Positions 10,320-19,839 of a stretch of 64,000 nt of DNA are shown piece after piece. The DNA lies in the NCBI GenBank assembly GCA_024699055.1, contig JAILQG010000053.1:23636-87635 (forward strand), written 5' to 3'. The stretch's first letter is position 1. Every line of letters begins with the position of its first letter. The notes under the pieces are model-generated. The model saw only the letters and a program-made list of their open reading frames with translations. It was not told the DNA's origin and ran no database searches. The DNA comes from Bacteroidales bacterium. GTDB lineage: Bacteria; Bacteroidota; Bacteroidia; Bacteroidales; UBA932. Both the position numbers and the translations under genes were made by a program.

Positions 10320-11868
10320 CTTCAAGATTCAGAAATTCATACTGCAGGATGGAGTTGGCCGAGCTTTCGACCAGCTTCAGTTTGCATCTGTACTTGCGCC
10401 GCCACTTTGCGACGAACGAGTTCCACCCGCGTGACAGATAGGCCCCGAGAATGGGGCTGGTGCGGAGCATGAGGGACCTTACGCCCTTGTCGATGACGAA
10501 GTACGACAGCTTGCGCTCTATCTGTTCGTCGATAATTACCGTCGAGGCGATCTTGCCCGTGCCGTGGCACAGGGGACATTGCTCGGAAGTGTTGATTTCC
10601 GTAGCCGGACGGATCCGCTGGCGGGTAATCTGCATGAGGCCGAACTTGGTGAGCGGCAGCACGTTGTGCTTCGCCCTGTCTCCTTCCATCTGCGCCTGCA
10701 TATATTTGAACAGGGCATTCCGGTGTTCCACGTTCTCCATGTCGATGAAGTCGACGATGATGATACCACCCATATCGCGCAGCCTCAGCTGACGCGCAAT
10801 TTCCTCGGCTGCGAGCTTGTTGACCTCGAAGGTGTTTTCCTCCTGATCGGTCGTTTTGGCCCGTATGCCGCTGTTCACATCCACGACGTTGAGGGCTTCG
10901 GTGCTTTCTATCACGAGGTACGCGCCCTGTTTCATGGGCACTACCTTTCCGAAGGAGCCTTTGATCTGCCGGGTTACCTCGAAATGGTCGAAGATGGGTT
11001 CCCGGCCGTCATAGAGATGGACGATCTTTTCCTGTTCGGGGAGAATGAGGGAAATGTACTTCCGGATTTCCTCGCAGGTGTTGGCGTCGTTCACGTAAAT
11101 ACCCGTGAACGAATCGTTCAGAAGGTCCCGAAGGACCGTGGTGGTCTTGGAGTACTCGGTGAAAAGGAGATCGACGCCTTTGTCTTTGGCTATCTTCTTC
11201 CATGAGCCTTCCCACTTTTCGATGAGGGACTTGGTCTCGGCCACCAGCACCGAGGCGTTCTTGCCTTCGGCGGCGGTGCGGATGATGGCCCCGTAGTTGC
11301 GCGGGAGGATGCTCTTTACCAGGGTCTCCAGTCTTCTCTTTTCTTCGTGAGAGGAGATTTTCTGGGAGACGCTTACCTTTTCGGCGAAAGGCAGCAGTAC
11401 AATGTTGCGTCCTGCCAATGAAATTTCCGCAGTGAGCCTGGAGCCCTTCGTGGAAATCGGTTCCTTGACAATTTGCACCACCATCATCTGGCCGGCCTTG
11501 AGATTGTCCTCGATGCGTCCTTCTTTCTCCAGCGGCTTGCCGAGCTTGATGCCGGCGTACAGGCTGCGGAGGTTCTTGTTGGGATTGCTCTCCCGGACGA
11601 ACTGGTCGTAGGCCCCGAAATAGAGGCCCAGGTCGAGATAATGGATGAATGCTTCCTTGCTGTCACCTATGTCCACGAAAGCGGCATTCAGGGAAGGGAG
11701 TATCTTCTTGACCCTGCCAAGATATACGTCCCCGACGGAGAAACTGCGGTCCTGGCTCGACTCGTTGTTGTACTCGATAAGCCTGTGGTTTTCCATCAGG
11801 GCTATCTTGACTTCTTTCGGCGAGACATCGACCACAAGGTTCTTTTCCTGTGCTTTCTGTTCTTCCAT
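10303..11868 (-). CDS. rng: Rne/Rng family ribonuclease (RNase G)
   Basis: 521 aa; S1-like N-terminus VGDVYLGRVKKILPSLNAAFVDIG; GGIIIVDFIDM; CPLCHGTG zinc link. Confidence 0.93.
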   Translation of the reverse strand: MEEQKAQEKNLVVDVSPKEVKIALMENHRLIEYNNESSQDRSFSVGDVYLGRVKKILPSLNAAFVDIGDSKEAFIHYLDLGLYFGAYDQFVRESNPNKNLRSLYAGIKLGKPLEKEGRIEDNLKAGQMMVVQIVKEPISTKGSRLTAEISLAGRNIVLLPFAEKVSVSQKISSHEEKRRLETLVKSILPRNYGAIIRTAAEGKNASVLVAETKSLIEKWEGSWKKIAKDKGVDLLFTEYSKTTTVLRDLLNDSFTGIYVNDANTCEEIRKYISLILPEQEKIVHLYDGREPIFDHFEVTRQIKGSFGKVVPMKQGAYLVIESTEALNVVDVNSGIRAKTTDQEENTFEVNKLAAEEIARQLRLRDMGGIIIVDFIDMENVEHRNALFKYMQAQMEGDRAKHNVLPLTKFGLMQITRQRIRPATEINTSEQCPLCHGTGKIASTVIIDEQIERKLSYFVIDKGVRSLMLRTSPILGAYLSRGWNSFVAKWRRKYRCKLKLVESSANSILQYEFLNLEGEALE

Positions 11869-11940
11869 TGGATGATTCGGACAGTTTTTTACTTATTAAA
11901 AGAGGCTCGCCGGATCCCCCGTACGAGCCCCCCTCGACAA

Positions 11941-12030
11941 TTATTTCTTCTTATGTCTGTTGAGGCGCAAGCGCTTTTTACGCTTGTGCGTAGACATTTT
12001 ATGTCTCTTTCTCTTCTTTCCGCTAGGCAT
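11941..12030 (-). CDS. 29-aa very basic mini-protein, AURKAIP1/COX24 (DUF1713)-like, putative small ribosome-associated protein
   Basis: Hand translation: MPSGKKRKRHKMSTHKRKKRLRLNRHKKK*; absent from the ORF track (too short). Confidence 0.75.
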   Translation of the reverse strand: MPSGKKRKRHKMSTHKRKKRLRLNRHKKK

Positions 12031-12045
12031 AATGATGAATATTAA

Positions 12046-12321
12046 TTATTTTTTGAGATCGGCAATGAAGACCTTTGCAGGCTTGAAGGCCGGAACATCA
12101 TGTGCAGGAATAACAAGGGTTGTCTTGGCGGTGATATTGCGGGCGGCCTTCTGGGCACGGTGCTTTACTATGAAACTGCCAAAGCCACGAAGATAAACCG
12201 GGTTGCCTTTTGCAAGAGATTTCTTGATGGACTCCATGAAGGCTTCAACCACTGATTGAACCTGAATTTTCTCGATGCCGGTCTGCTTGGCGATCTCGTT
12301 TACGATTTCAGCTTTTGTCAT
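12046..12321 (-). CDS. HU/IHF family DNA-binding protein
   Basis: 91 aa; MTKAEIVNEIAKQTGI...YLRGFGSFIVKHRAQKAARNITAKTTLVIPAHDVPAFKPAK. Confidence 0.93.
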   Translation of the reverse strand: MTKAEIVNEIAKQTGIEKIQVQSVVEAFMESIKKSLAKGNPVYLRGFGSFIVKHRAQKAARNITAKTTLVIPAHDVPAFKPAKVFIADLKK

Positions 12322-12419
12322 GATTTAAGAGTTTTTAATTGAGTTCTTTCCTTTTGGGAGCACAAAAGTAGATATAATTTTTTAATAATCAAACGCCTAC
12401 GATGAGTTTTTCTGAATCT

Positions 12420-12450
12420 TTTGCAGTGGCACGGAGATTGACTATATTTG
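12420..12450 (+). promoter_or_regulatory. Bacteroidetes-type promoter of lon
   Basis: TTTG 12420-12423, 19-nt spacer, TAtaTTTG 12443-12450. Confidence 0.6.
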
Positions 12451-12497
12451 GAACACAGGGGAAGTACGCCCCTATACTGACAATTTGACAGAGATAT

Positions 12498-14903
12498 ATG
12501 AAAGAAAACAAAGAATATGCATTCCCGGCAGGAGCCGAAGTCAGCATCATACCGGTCATGCAGGGTGAAGAGATCAGGGAAGTGAACGATTCCGAACTCC
12601 CCGATACCCTGCCTGTACTGGCTCTCAGGAACGCCGTCCTGTTCCCCAATGCGGTGTTCCCGGTGACTATCGGCAGGGAAAAGAGCATCAGGCTCATCAA
12701 AGAGGCCGAAGCCCACGGTTTCTTCGTGGGTTGCGTTCCCCAGACTGACGTCACCATCGAAGATCCGAAAGAAAAGGACCTGTACCCGTACGGCACCGTC
12801 GCAAAGATTATCAAGAGTCTCGAGATGCCGGACGGCACCATCACCGCCATACTCCAGGGCATCAAGCGTTTCTCGCTCGACGCCATCCTCGACTACGAGC
12901 CATTCCTCACGGCCAGGATCCACTATCTCGATGACTTTCTGGCAGACAAGGACAGCGCTACCGTGAAGGCCATAGCCGACTCCCTCAAGGACAACGCCAT
13001 CCAGATCGTGCGCAACACCTCTATGGCATCGCGCGAGGCGATAGCTGCCATCAGGAGCATCTCCGACTTCAAGTTCCTGGTGAACTTCATCGCGACCACG
13101 GTCGAAGTGGACGATTTCTCCGACAAGATAGAGCTCCTGCAGTATGACGACATCCGTGCGCGTGCGATGAAGCTCCTGAGCCTGCTCAACATGGAAATCG
13201 AGCTTTCCAAGATCAAGCAGGACATCAACCAGAAAGTCAAGAGCGAGATCGACCAGCAGCAGAGGGAATACTACCTCAACAACCAGCTCAAGACCATTCA
13301 GGAAGAGCTCGGAATGGACGAAGGCGAGGACTATGACAAGCTCAAGGAGCGTGCATCCAAGAAAAAATGGTCCAAGGAGACCGGAGAGGCCTTCGAGAAG
13401 GAGCTGAACCGCCTTCAGAAGTATTCCCCCAACTCCCCCGACTACAGCGTGCAGTACAATTACCTGGACTTCATGCTGAATCTTCCGTGGGACGAGATGT
13501 CCGAGGACAACCTCGACCTTTCCAATGCCCAGAAGGTGCTGGACGAAGACCATTACGGCCTCGAGACGGTAAAGGACAGGATTATCGAATACCTTGCCGT
13601 GCTCAAGCTCAAGGGGAATATGAAGTCGCCCATCCTCTGCCTCTACGGCCCTCCGGGCGTCGGCAAGACCAGTCTCGGCAAGAGCGTGGCCAAAGCGCTC
13701 GGGCGCAAGTACGAACGCATCTCCCTGGGCGGTCTGCACGACGAGGCGGAAATCCGCGGTCACCGCAAAACCTACATCGGAGCCCTTCCGGGCCGCATCC
13801 TGAACGCCATCGCCCGCGCCGGCAGCTCCAATCCCGTGATAGTGCTCGACGAGATAGACAAGGTTGGCGCCGATTACAAGGGCGATCCGTCCTCGGCGCT
13901 GCTGGAAGCCCTCGACCCCGAGCAAAACGCCACGTTCCACGACAACTACCTCGACCTCGACTACGACCTCTCGCACGTCCTGTTCATCACGACGGCAAAC
14001 GGTATATCCAGCATTCAGCCGGCGCTCCTCGACAGGATGGAGGTCATCAACGTTACCGGCTACCTGGCTGAGGAAAAGGCCGAAATCGCAAAGCAGTTCC
14101 TGATGCCCAAGCAGCTGGAAGCCCATGGAATAGGGCGCGACGACCTCAAGATAGAGCCTTCCGCAATACGCGAGATAATCGACCAGTACACGCACGAATC
14201 CGGCGTCCGCGGCCTTGAAAAGCAGATTGCCAAAATCGCCCGCGTCACCGCAAAGAAGATAGCGCTCGGCCAGGAGCATCCCGCCGAAATAAAGATTGAG
14301 CATCTCAAGGAGTATCTGGGCCTGCCTACCGCCTTCCACGACAAGCAGAAGGGCAACGAAGGCCCCGGCGTGGTTACCGGACTCGCCTGGACGGAGCTGG
14401 GAGGCGAAATCCTCTTCGTGGAGAGCAGCGTTTCCGGAGGCAAGGGCGTGCTCACCATGACCGGCAACCTGGGAGACGTGATGAAGGAATCCGCAACCAT
14501 CGCCTACCAGTACATCAAGGCGCATCCCGAAATGGTAAAGATGACCAGCGAGCAGTTCGCCGCCAAGGACGTCCACGTGCACGTTCCCGAGGGAGCTGTC
14601 CCGAAAGACGGTCCTTCGGCCGGCATCACCATGGTGTCTTCCATGGTGTCGGCCTACCGGGGCGAAGCGGTTAAAAAGGGCATCGCCATGACGGGCGAGA
14701 TGACCCTGCGCGGCCGGGTACTTCCCGTAGGAGGCCTTAAGGAAAAGGTGCTTGCGGCCAAGCGCGCCGGAGTTCACACCATCCTCCTGAGCGAACAGAA
14801 CCGCCGCGACATCGAAGACATCAAGGAGATTTACGTGAAGGGCCTCACCTTCGTGTATGTCAAGGAAATAAAGGACGTCATAGACTTCATCTTCGAGAAA
14901 TGA
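12498..14903 (+). CDS. lon: endopeptidase La (Lon protease)
   Basis: 801 aa; [15 protein letters not shown] Walker [11 protein letters not shown] Ser-Lys protease motif. Confidence 0.97.
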   Translation: MKENKEYAFPAGAEVSIIPVMQGEEIREVNDSELPDTLPVLALRNAVLFPNAVFPVTIGREKSIRLIKEAEAHGFFVGCVPQTDVTIEDPKEKDLYPYGTVAKIIKSLEMPDGTITAILQGIKRFSLDAILDYEPFLTARIHYLDDFLADKDSATVKAIADSLKDNAIQIVRNTSMASREAIAAIRSISDFKFLVNFIATTVEVDDFSDKIELLQYDDIRARAMKLLSLLNMEIELSKIKQDINQKVKSEIDQQQREYYLNNQLKTIQEELGMDEGEDYDKLKERASKKKWSKETGEAFEKELNRLQKYSPNSPDYSVQYNYLDFMLNLPWDEMSEDNLDLSNAQKVLDEDHYGLETVKDRIIEYLAVLKLKGNMKSPILCLYGPPGVGKTSLGKSVAKALGRKYERISLGGLHDEAEIRGHRKTYIGALPGRILNAIARAGSSNPVIVLDEIDKVGADYKGDPSSALLEALDPEQNATFHDNYLDLDYDLSHVLFITTANGISSIQPALLDRMEVINVTGYLAEEKAEIAKQFLMPKQLEAHGIGRDDLKIEPSAIREIIDQYTHESGVRGLEKQIAKIARVTAKKIALGQEHPAEIKIEHLKEYLGLPTAFHDKQKGNEGPGVVTGLAWTELGGEILFVESSVSGGKGVLTMTGNLGDVMKESATIAYQYIKAHPEMVKMTSEQFAAKDVHVHVPEGAVPKDGPSAGITMVSSMVSAYRGEAVKKGIAMTGEMTLRGRVLPVGGLKEKVLAAKRAGVHTILLSEQNRRDIEDIKEIYVKGLTFVYVKEIKDVIDFIFEK

Positions 14904-15568
14904 ACGTAAAGATAGAAGGATCCTGGCGGCAAGCCCTGCAGAGTGAGTTCGACAAGCCTTACTTTGCGGGGCTTGTCTCTTATCTGCATGCCGAAAAGGA
15001 AAAGGGACAGACCATCTATCCTCCCGGGAACCGCATTTTCAGGGCCTTCGAGCTCACTCCGGTACAGGACGTAAAAGTGGTAATTCTCGGTCAGGACCCT
15101 TATCACAATCCCGGGCAGGCGATGGGCCTGAGCTTCTCGGTGCCCGACGGCATGCCCGCTCCCCCGTCGCTCGTGAACATATATAAGGAAATAGAAAGCG
15201 ACCTGGGAATCAGGATGGGCAGGACCTACAACCTCGAACCCTGGGCAAGGCAGGGCGTGCTGCTCCTGAACTCCATACTCACGGTACGCGCCGGACAGGC
15301 GGCATCCCACGAGAGGATAGGATGGGAAGAATTCACCGACGCCGTCATAAAATACATCTCAGACAACTGCGACGGGGTGGTATTCATGCTCTGGGGAAAC
15401 TTCGCCCGCGGCAAGGCTCCGCTCATCGATGCCCGTAAACATCTGGTTCTCCAGGCGGCGCATCCCTCCCCCCTCGCCCGCGGCGCGTTTTTTGGATGTA
15501 GACATTTCTCGAAAGCAAATAATTTTCTTACCTTTAAAGGCAAAACACCCATAAATTGGCAACTGTAG
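14900..15568 (+). CDS. ung: uracil-DNA glycosylase
   Basis: 222 aa; VVILGQDPYHNPGQAMGLSFSVP; HPSPLARGAFFGCRHFSKAN. Confidence 0.96.
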   Translation: MNVKIEGSWRQALQSEFDKPYFAGLVSYLHAEKEKGQTIYPPGNRIFRAFELTPVQDVKVVILGQDPYHNPGQAMGLSFSVPDGMPAPPSLVNIYKEIESDLGIRMGRTYNLEPWARQGVLLLNSILTVRAGQAASHERIGWEEFTDAVIKYISDNCDGVVFMLWGNFARGKAPLIDARKHLVLQAAHPSPLARGAFFGCRHFSKANNFLTFKGKTPINWQL

Positions 15569-16029
15569 CTTTATTCCCTGGATCCTTCGATCCCTTTACC
15601 GCCGGCCATCTGAACATCCTGCAGAGGGCGCTCACCATGTTCGACGAAGTGGTTGTAGCCATAGGCATCAACCAGGACAAGAGAGGTTTCTTTACGACCG
15701 AGCAGAAGGTGGACATCATCAAACAGGCCACCAAGGGGCTCAAAGGCGTGAAGATAATCCATTATGAAGGCCTTACCGCCGATGCCTGCAAAGAGCTGGG
15801 AATCAAGCATATAGTCCGTGGTGTAAGGAACTTCATGGATTTCGAGACAGAGCAGAGCAACGCCGATGCGAACCGCCGGCTCAATCCCGATGTCGACACC
15901 ATCATCATCCCTACCGCACAGGAGTTCTCCCACATATCGTCCAGCGCGGTACGCGACATAATCCGCCACGGAGGAGATATCAGCACTTTCATGCCCAAGG
16001 GCGTAAACCTCCCCAAATTGAATGTTTAA
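15556..16029 (+). CDS. coaD: pantetheine-phosphate adenylyltransferase
   Basis: 157 aa; LFPGSFDPFTAGHLNIL; TTG start overlapping ung by 13 nt. Confidence 0.95.
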   Translation: MATVALFPGSFDPFTAGHLNILQRALTMFDEVVVAIGINQDKRGFFTTEQKVDIIKQATKGLKGVKIIHYEGLTADACKELGIKHIVRGVRNFMDFETEQSNADANRRLNPDVDTIIIPTAQEFSHISSSAVRDIIRHGGDISTFMPKGVNLPKLNV

Positions 16030-16834
16030 GAAGTTTCTGCTGCTGCTCTGCCTGCTGCCCGGAGTCATCATCTACGCAAGCGGCCAGGACCTCTATGAGA
16101 AGCTGGACAGCCTCATGGAAGTCTACGTGCAGAGCATACGCACAGAAGACGAGGAGAGCAAGGCGGGCGAAGCCGACTATATGATAGGCGCCGCCTCCGA
16201 TTCCGCCACAAGGCAGCATGTCGCCCTGTGGCTCTTCGACTACTACAAAGAATCGCGCGTAATGGGCGAGGAGGCTGTCGCCATCCACATCTACGACAAA
16301 TGGTTCGCCGACGGTACCGTCCCGATGCGCAGCGAATTCGACGAAATGGACGCCAAACTCTTCGCCGACTTCAACAGGAACTCCCTCATAGGCATGCAGG
16401 CGCCCAAGATAAGCCTGTTCAAACCGTGCCGCGGCCACAAAACCGTTCCCGAAGACGGAAAGGCGGCGATGCTCTGGTTCTTCGACACCTCCTGCGGAAA
16501 GTGCAAGGTGGAGGCGGAAGTGCTTCCGGCCGTACTGGAAAAGGAGGCGGTGCTGCCCGTCGATTTCATCGCGGTGTATGCCGGACAGGACAAAAAGTCG
16601 TGGAGACAGTTCCGCCGCAGCTTCAAAGTGAAGAACCCGAATGTGAAAGTGATTCACCTGTGGGATCCCGAAATCGACAGCGACTACCTCCGCCTGTACG
16701 GAGTCATTTCGACCCCGAAACTGTATATGGTATCTTCCCGCGGAGAAATCATAGGCCGGCGCCTGGAGGTGGAGAATCTCCACGAGATGTTCGGCCTCGC
16801 GAAGATTATCGAAGATTATTTGAATAATGAATAA
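16022..16834 (+). CDS. DUF5106-like, thioredoxin-fold secreted protein
   Basis: 270 aa; signal peptide; WFFDTSCGKCKVE CxxC motif; ISTPKLYMV cis-Pro. Confidence 0.75.
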   Translation: MFKKFLLLLCLLPGVIIYASGQDLYEKLDSLMEVYVQSIRTEDEESKAGEADYMIGAASDSATRQHVALWLFDYYKESRVMGEEAVAIHIYDKWFADGTVPMRSEFDEMDAKLFADFNRNSLIGMQAPKISLFKPCRGHKTVPEDGKAAMLWFFDTSCGKCKVEAEVLPAVLEKEAVLPVDFIAVYAGQDKKSWRQFRRSFKVKNPNVKVIHLWDPEIDSDYLRLYGVISTPKLYMVSSRGEIIGRRLEVENLHEMFGLAKIIEDYLNNE

Positions 16835-16866
16835 TTACAAGAATATCTAAATATTTTAAATTTTTA

Positions 16867-16896
16867 TTGTAAATCAATAAATAATTATTATCTTTG
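16867..16896 (+). promoter_or_regulatory. Bacteroidetes-type promoter of M16 peptidase gene
   Basis: TTG 16867-16869, 19-nt spacer, TAtcTTTG 16889-16896. Confidence 0.6.
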
Positions 16897-16922
16897 CACA
16901 AAGCATTAATTTATTAGTGATA

Positions 16923-19733
16923 ATGAAAAAGTTATTTGTATTCATCGCCGCAAGTTTCGCGGCTCTGAGCCTCAGCGCCCAGGGGAACCCCATGATGCAG
17001 GCCCTTCCGAACGACCCCGCAGTCCGCGTCGGCAAGCTTGAGAACGGCCTCACCTATTATATCCGCCACAACGAGCTTCCTAAAGACAGGGCGGAATTCT
17101 ATCTCGCCACCAACACCGGCGGTATCTACGAGACCCCCGACCAGGACGGCCTCGCCCACTTCCTCGAGCACATGTGCTTCAACGGCACCGAGCGCTTCCC
17201 CGGAAAGGGCATCCTGAATTACCTTCAGAGCATAGGTGCTGAATTCGGCCGCAATATCAACGCCTCGACGGGCTTCGAGGAGACGCAGTACATGCTCAAC
17301 AACATGCCGGTAGAACGCCCGACCGTGGCCGACTCCTGCCTCCTCATCCTCAGCGAGTATGCCCATTACGTCACCAACTCCACCGAGGAGATAGACCTTG
17401 AGCGTCCCGTCATCATAGGTGAGAAGCGCCAGCGCAACACTGCCCAGTGGCGTACTCTCGAGAAGAGTCTCCCCTACTATTTCGGCGATACCAAATATGC
17501 TACCTGCACCCTTATCGGCAGCCAGGAGAGCCTCGAAACCTTCGCTCCCCAGAGCCTCCACAATTTCTACGCTTCCTGGTACCATCCCGACAGGCAGGCC
17601 GTGATAGTCGTCGGTGATATCGATCCCGACCGCATCGAGGCCAAGATCAAGGAGTACTTCGGCCGCATTCCCAAGTGTGAGAATCCCGAGGCCAAGCCCG
17701 AGATTCCCTTCCCGGCGAACAAGGAGCCCGTCGTAGGCATCCTCACCGACCCCGAAACCACCAACGCCACCATTGAAATGGCATGGAAGAGCGAGGCCCA
17801 GCCCGAGGAAATGAACGCCACCATCATCGGCCAACTCAACGACCTCATGAAGTCGCTGGTAGGCCGCATCATGAGCGAGCGTTTCACCGACATCACTTCC
17901 AAACCCGGCGCAGCCTTCCTCGATGGCAGCCTTTATATCGGCGATTTGATTTACGAGAGCATCGATGCCGTGGACGGCGAGGTGACTCTCCGCGAAGACA
18001 ATATCATCGAGGGCTTCCGCGCCTTCTACACTGAGCTCGAACGCATGAAGCGCTACGGCTTCACCCCCGAGGAGTACAACCGTGCAAAGGCCGAAATCAT
18101 CTCCTGGCAGGAAGCTGCAGTCGAGCGTGCCGCAACACGCAAGAGCCCCGAATTCATCCGTGAGCTCCTCAATCATTTCTTCGATCAGAAGAGCTATCTC
18201 GAGCCCGCCATGGAAAAGCAGATCGTCGAAGCCCTGCTCGGACAGATCAGCGTGGACCAGCTCAACCAGATCGTTCCCCAGCTCATCACCGACGAGAACC
18301 TTGTGGTGATCTACAGCGGCCCCGAAAAGGAAGGCTATCCCACTCCCACCAAGGAGCAGATACTCAAGGTCATCGAAGAGGTGAAGGCTTCCGACATCGC
18401 AGCTCCCCAGGGCGAAGAAGTGGCTGCAGAGCTGCTCAATGCCGCGAAACTCAAGGCCGGAAAGGTCAAGAGCAGCGCTCCCGCACAGTACGGCTCCACC
18501 AAATGGACGCTCAGCAACGGCGTCGAAGTTTACCTCCTTCCCACCGATTACCGCAAGGACCAGATACTCTTCAATCTCTGGCGTGAAGGCGGCGAGACGC
18601 TCATCGCCACCGAAGACCTCCCGTCCTTCGACAGCAACGTCATTTCCATGTTCCAGCAGAATTCCGGTGTTGCCGGCTTCTCCGGAACCCAGCTCAAGAA
18701 GATGCTCACAGGCAAGAACGTCAACATGATGCCTTATGTGACCACTCTCACTCACGGCATCTCCGGTTCATCCACCAAGAAAGACCTCCAGACCGCATTC
18801 GAACTGATGTACCTCCTGTACACCAATCCGCGTTTCGACGCCGACGAGTACCAGGTAGGCATCGACCAGCTCCGCGCCATGCTCCCGGGCCTTTCCGAGA
18901 ATCCTCAGTATAAGCTCCAGAAGAAGCTCTTCGAAGTGGCGTACGGAGGCAATCCCCGCAATACCATGCTTTCGGAAGAAGTTCTCAACAAGGCTTCGAT
19001 AGCCACTGTGGAAAGGGTCTACAAGCAGCTCTTCAACGGCACCAAGGGCCTCAAGCTCCAGATCACCGGTGACTTCAACCCCGATGAGATCAAGCCTCTC
19101 GTCGAGAAGTATGTCGGCAGCATCAAGAAGGGCGGCAAGGTCACCGCATGGGCTGACAACACGCCCAATTTCGTGAAGGGCGACGTCCGCGTGATGGATC
19201 CCGTCAAGATGGAAACTCCCCAGAGCACTGCCGTTATCCTTTATCATGCACCCATGGCCTACAACCAGACCAACAAGGCCGCGCTGGACGCAGCGAGCTA
19301 CATCCTCGACATGCGTTACACCGCCAGCCTCCGCGAAGATATCGGCGGCACCTACGGTGCAAGCGCACCCTCCAACCTCCAGGATCTTCCCGTCGAACAG
19401 GGATTCGTGCAGGTCATCTTCCAGTGCGACCCCGAAAAACGTGAGATTCTCGTGAAGACCGCCGAAGAGCAGTTCGCCGATCTCGCCACCGCGGGCCCGA
19501 CCAAGGAAGAGTTCGACATGACAGTCCTGAACCTCAAGAAGAACGTGCCCGAGAAGAGGCTCAACAACAGCTACTGGCAGAACCTCATCAAGAGCTACGT
19601 CATGAAGCAGGTCGAGGTCGACAAGGCTTATGAAGATGCCGTGAACAACCTCACCGCCGAAGACATCAGGAAGGCTGTCGCCGAGATTCTCAACTCCGGC
19701 AACATAATCGAATTCGTACAGATTCCCGAATAG
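16923..19733 (+). CDS. M16 family metallopeptidase (two-module insulinase-like), secreted
   Basis: HFLEHMCFNGTERF (HxxEH) motif; signal peptide; second inactive M16 half. Confidence 0.93.
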   Translation: MKKLFVFIAASFAALSLSAQGNPMMQALPNDPAVRVGKLENGLTYYIRHNELPKDRAEFYLATNTGGIYETPDQDGLAHFLEHMCFNGTERFPGKGILNYLQSIGAEFGRNINASTGFEETQYMLNNMPVERPTVADSCLLILSEYAHYVTNSTEEIDLERPVIIGEKRQRNTAQWRTLEKSLPYYFGDTKYATCTLIGSQESLETFAPQSLHNFYASWYHPDRQAVIVVGDIDPDRIEAKIKEYFGRIPKCENPEAKPEIPFPANKEPVVGILTDPETTNATIEMAWKSEAQPEEMNATIIGQLNDLMKSLVGRIMSERFTDITSKPGAAFLDGSLYIGDLIYESIDAVDGEVTLREDNIIEGFRAFYTELERMKRYGFTPEEYNRAKAEIISWQEAAVERAATRKSPEFIRELLNHFFDQKSYLEPAMEKQIVEALLGQISVDQLNQIVPQLITDENLVVIYSGPEKEGYPTPTKEQILKVIEEVKASDIAAPQGEEVAAELLNAAKLKAGKVKSSAPAQYGSTKWTLSNGVEVYLLPTDYRKDQILFNLWREGGETLIATEDLPSFDSNVISMFQQNSGVAGFSGTQLKKMLTGKNVNMMPYVTTLTHGISGSSTKKDLQTAFELMYLLYTNPRFDADEYQVGIDQLRAMLPGLSENPQYKLQKKLFEVAYGGNPRNTMLSEEVLNKASIATVERVYKQLFNGTKGLKLQITGDFNPDEIKPLVEKYVGSIKKGGKVTAWADNTPNFVKGDVRVMDPVKMETPQSTAVILYHAPMAYNQTNKAALDAASYILDMRYTASLREDIGGTYGASAPSNLQDLPVEQGFVQVIFQCDPEKREILVKTAEEQFADLATAGPTKEEFDMTVLNLKKNVPEKRLNNSYWQNLIKSYVMKQVEVDKAYEDAVNNLTAEDIRKAVAEILNSGNIIEFVQIPE

Positions 19734-19754
19734 CAGGAACTAGCCAATACGCAA

Positions 19755-19782
19755 AAGAAGGCGGCCGATCGGCCGCCTTCTT
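19755..19782. terminator. 28-nt perfect palindrome between convergent genes, probable bidirectional terminator
   Basis: AAGAAGGCGGCCGATCGGCCGCCTTCTT. Confidence 0.75.
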
Positions 19783-19783
19783 G

Positions 19784-19820
19784 TTTGACGGGGGCGCTTA
19801 TTATTTTTGACGGGGGCGCT
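19784..19820. repeat. 15-nt direct repeat pair TTTGACGGGGGCGCT (19784-19798 and 19806-19820)
   Basis: Exact match, 22-nt period. Confidence 0.8.
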
Positions 19821-19839
19821 GTCCGCCGCGGCTAACCCG

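Noticed and set aside
12318-14777. 819-aa minus-strand ORF antisense to lon
   Set aside because: Opposite-strand frame of a well-supported gene in high-GC DNA; composition is typical of antisense translation and it shows no recognisable domain.
16932-18755. 607-aa minus-strand ORF antisense to the M16 peptidase
   Set aside because: Same artefact; the plus-strand protein has clear family motifs.
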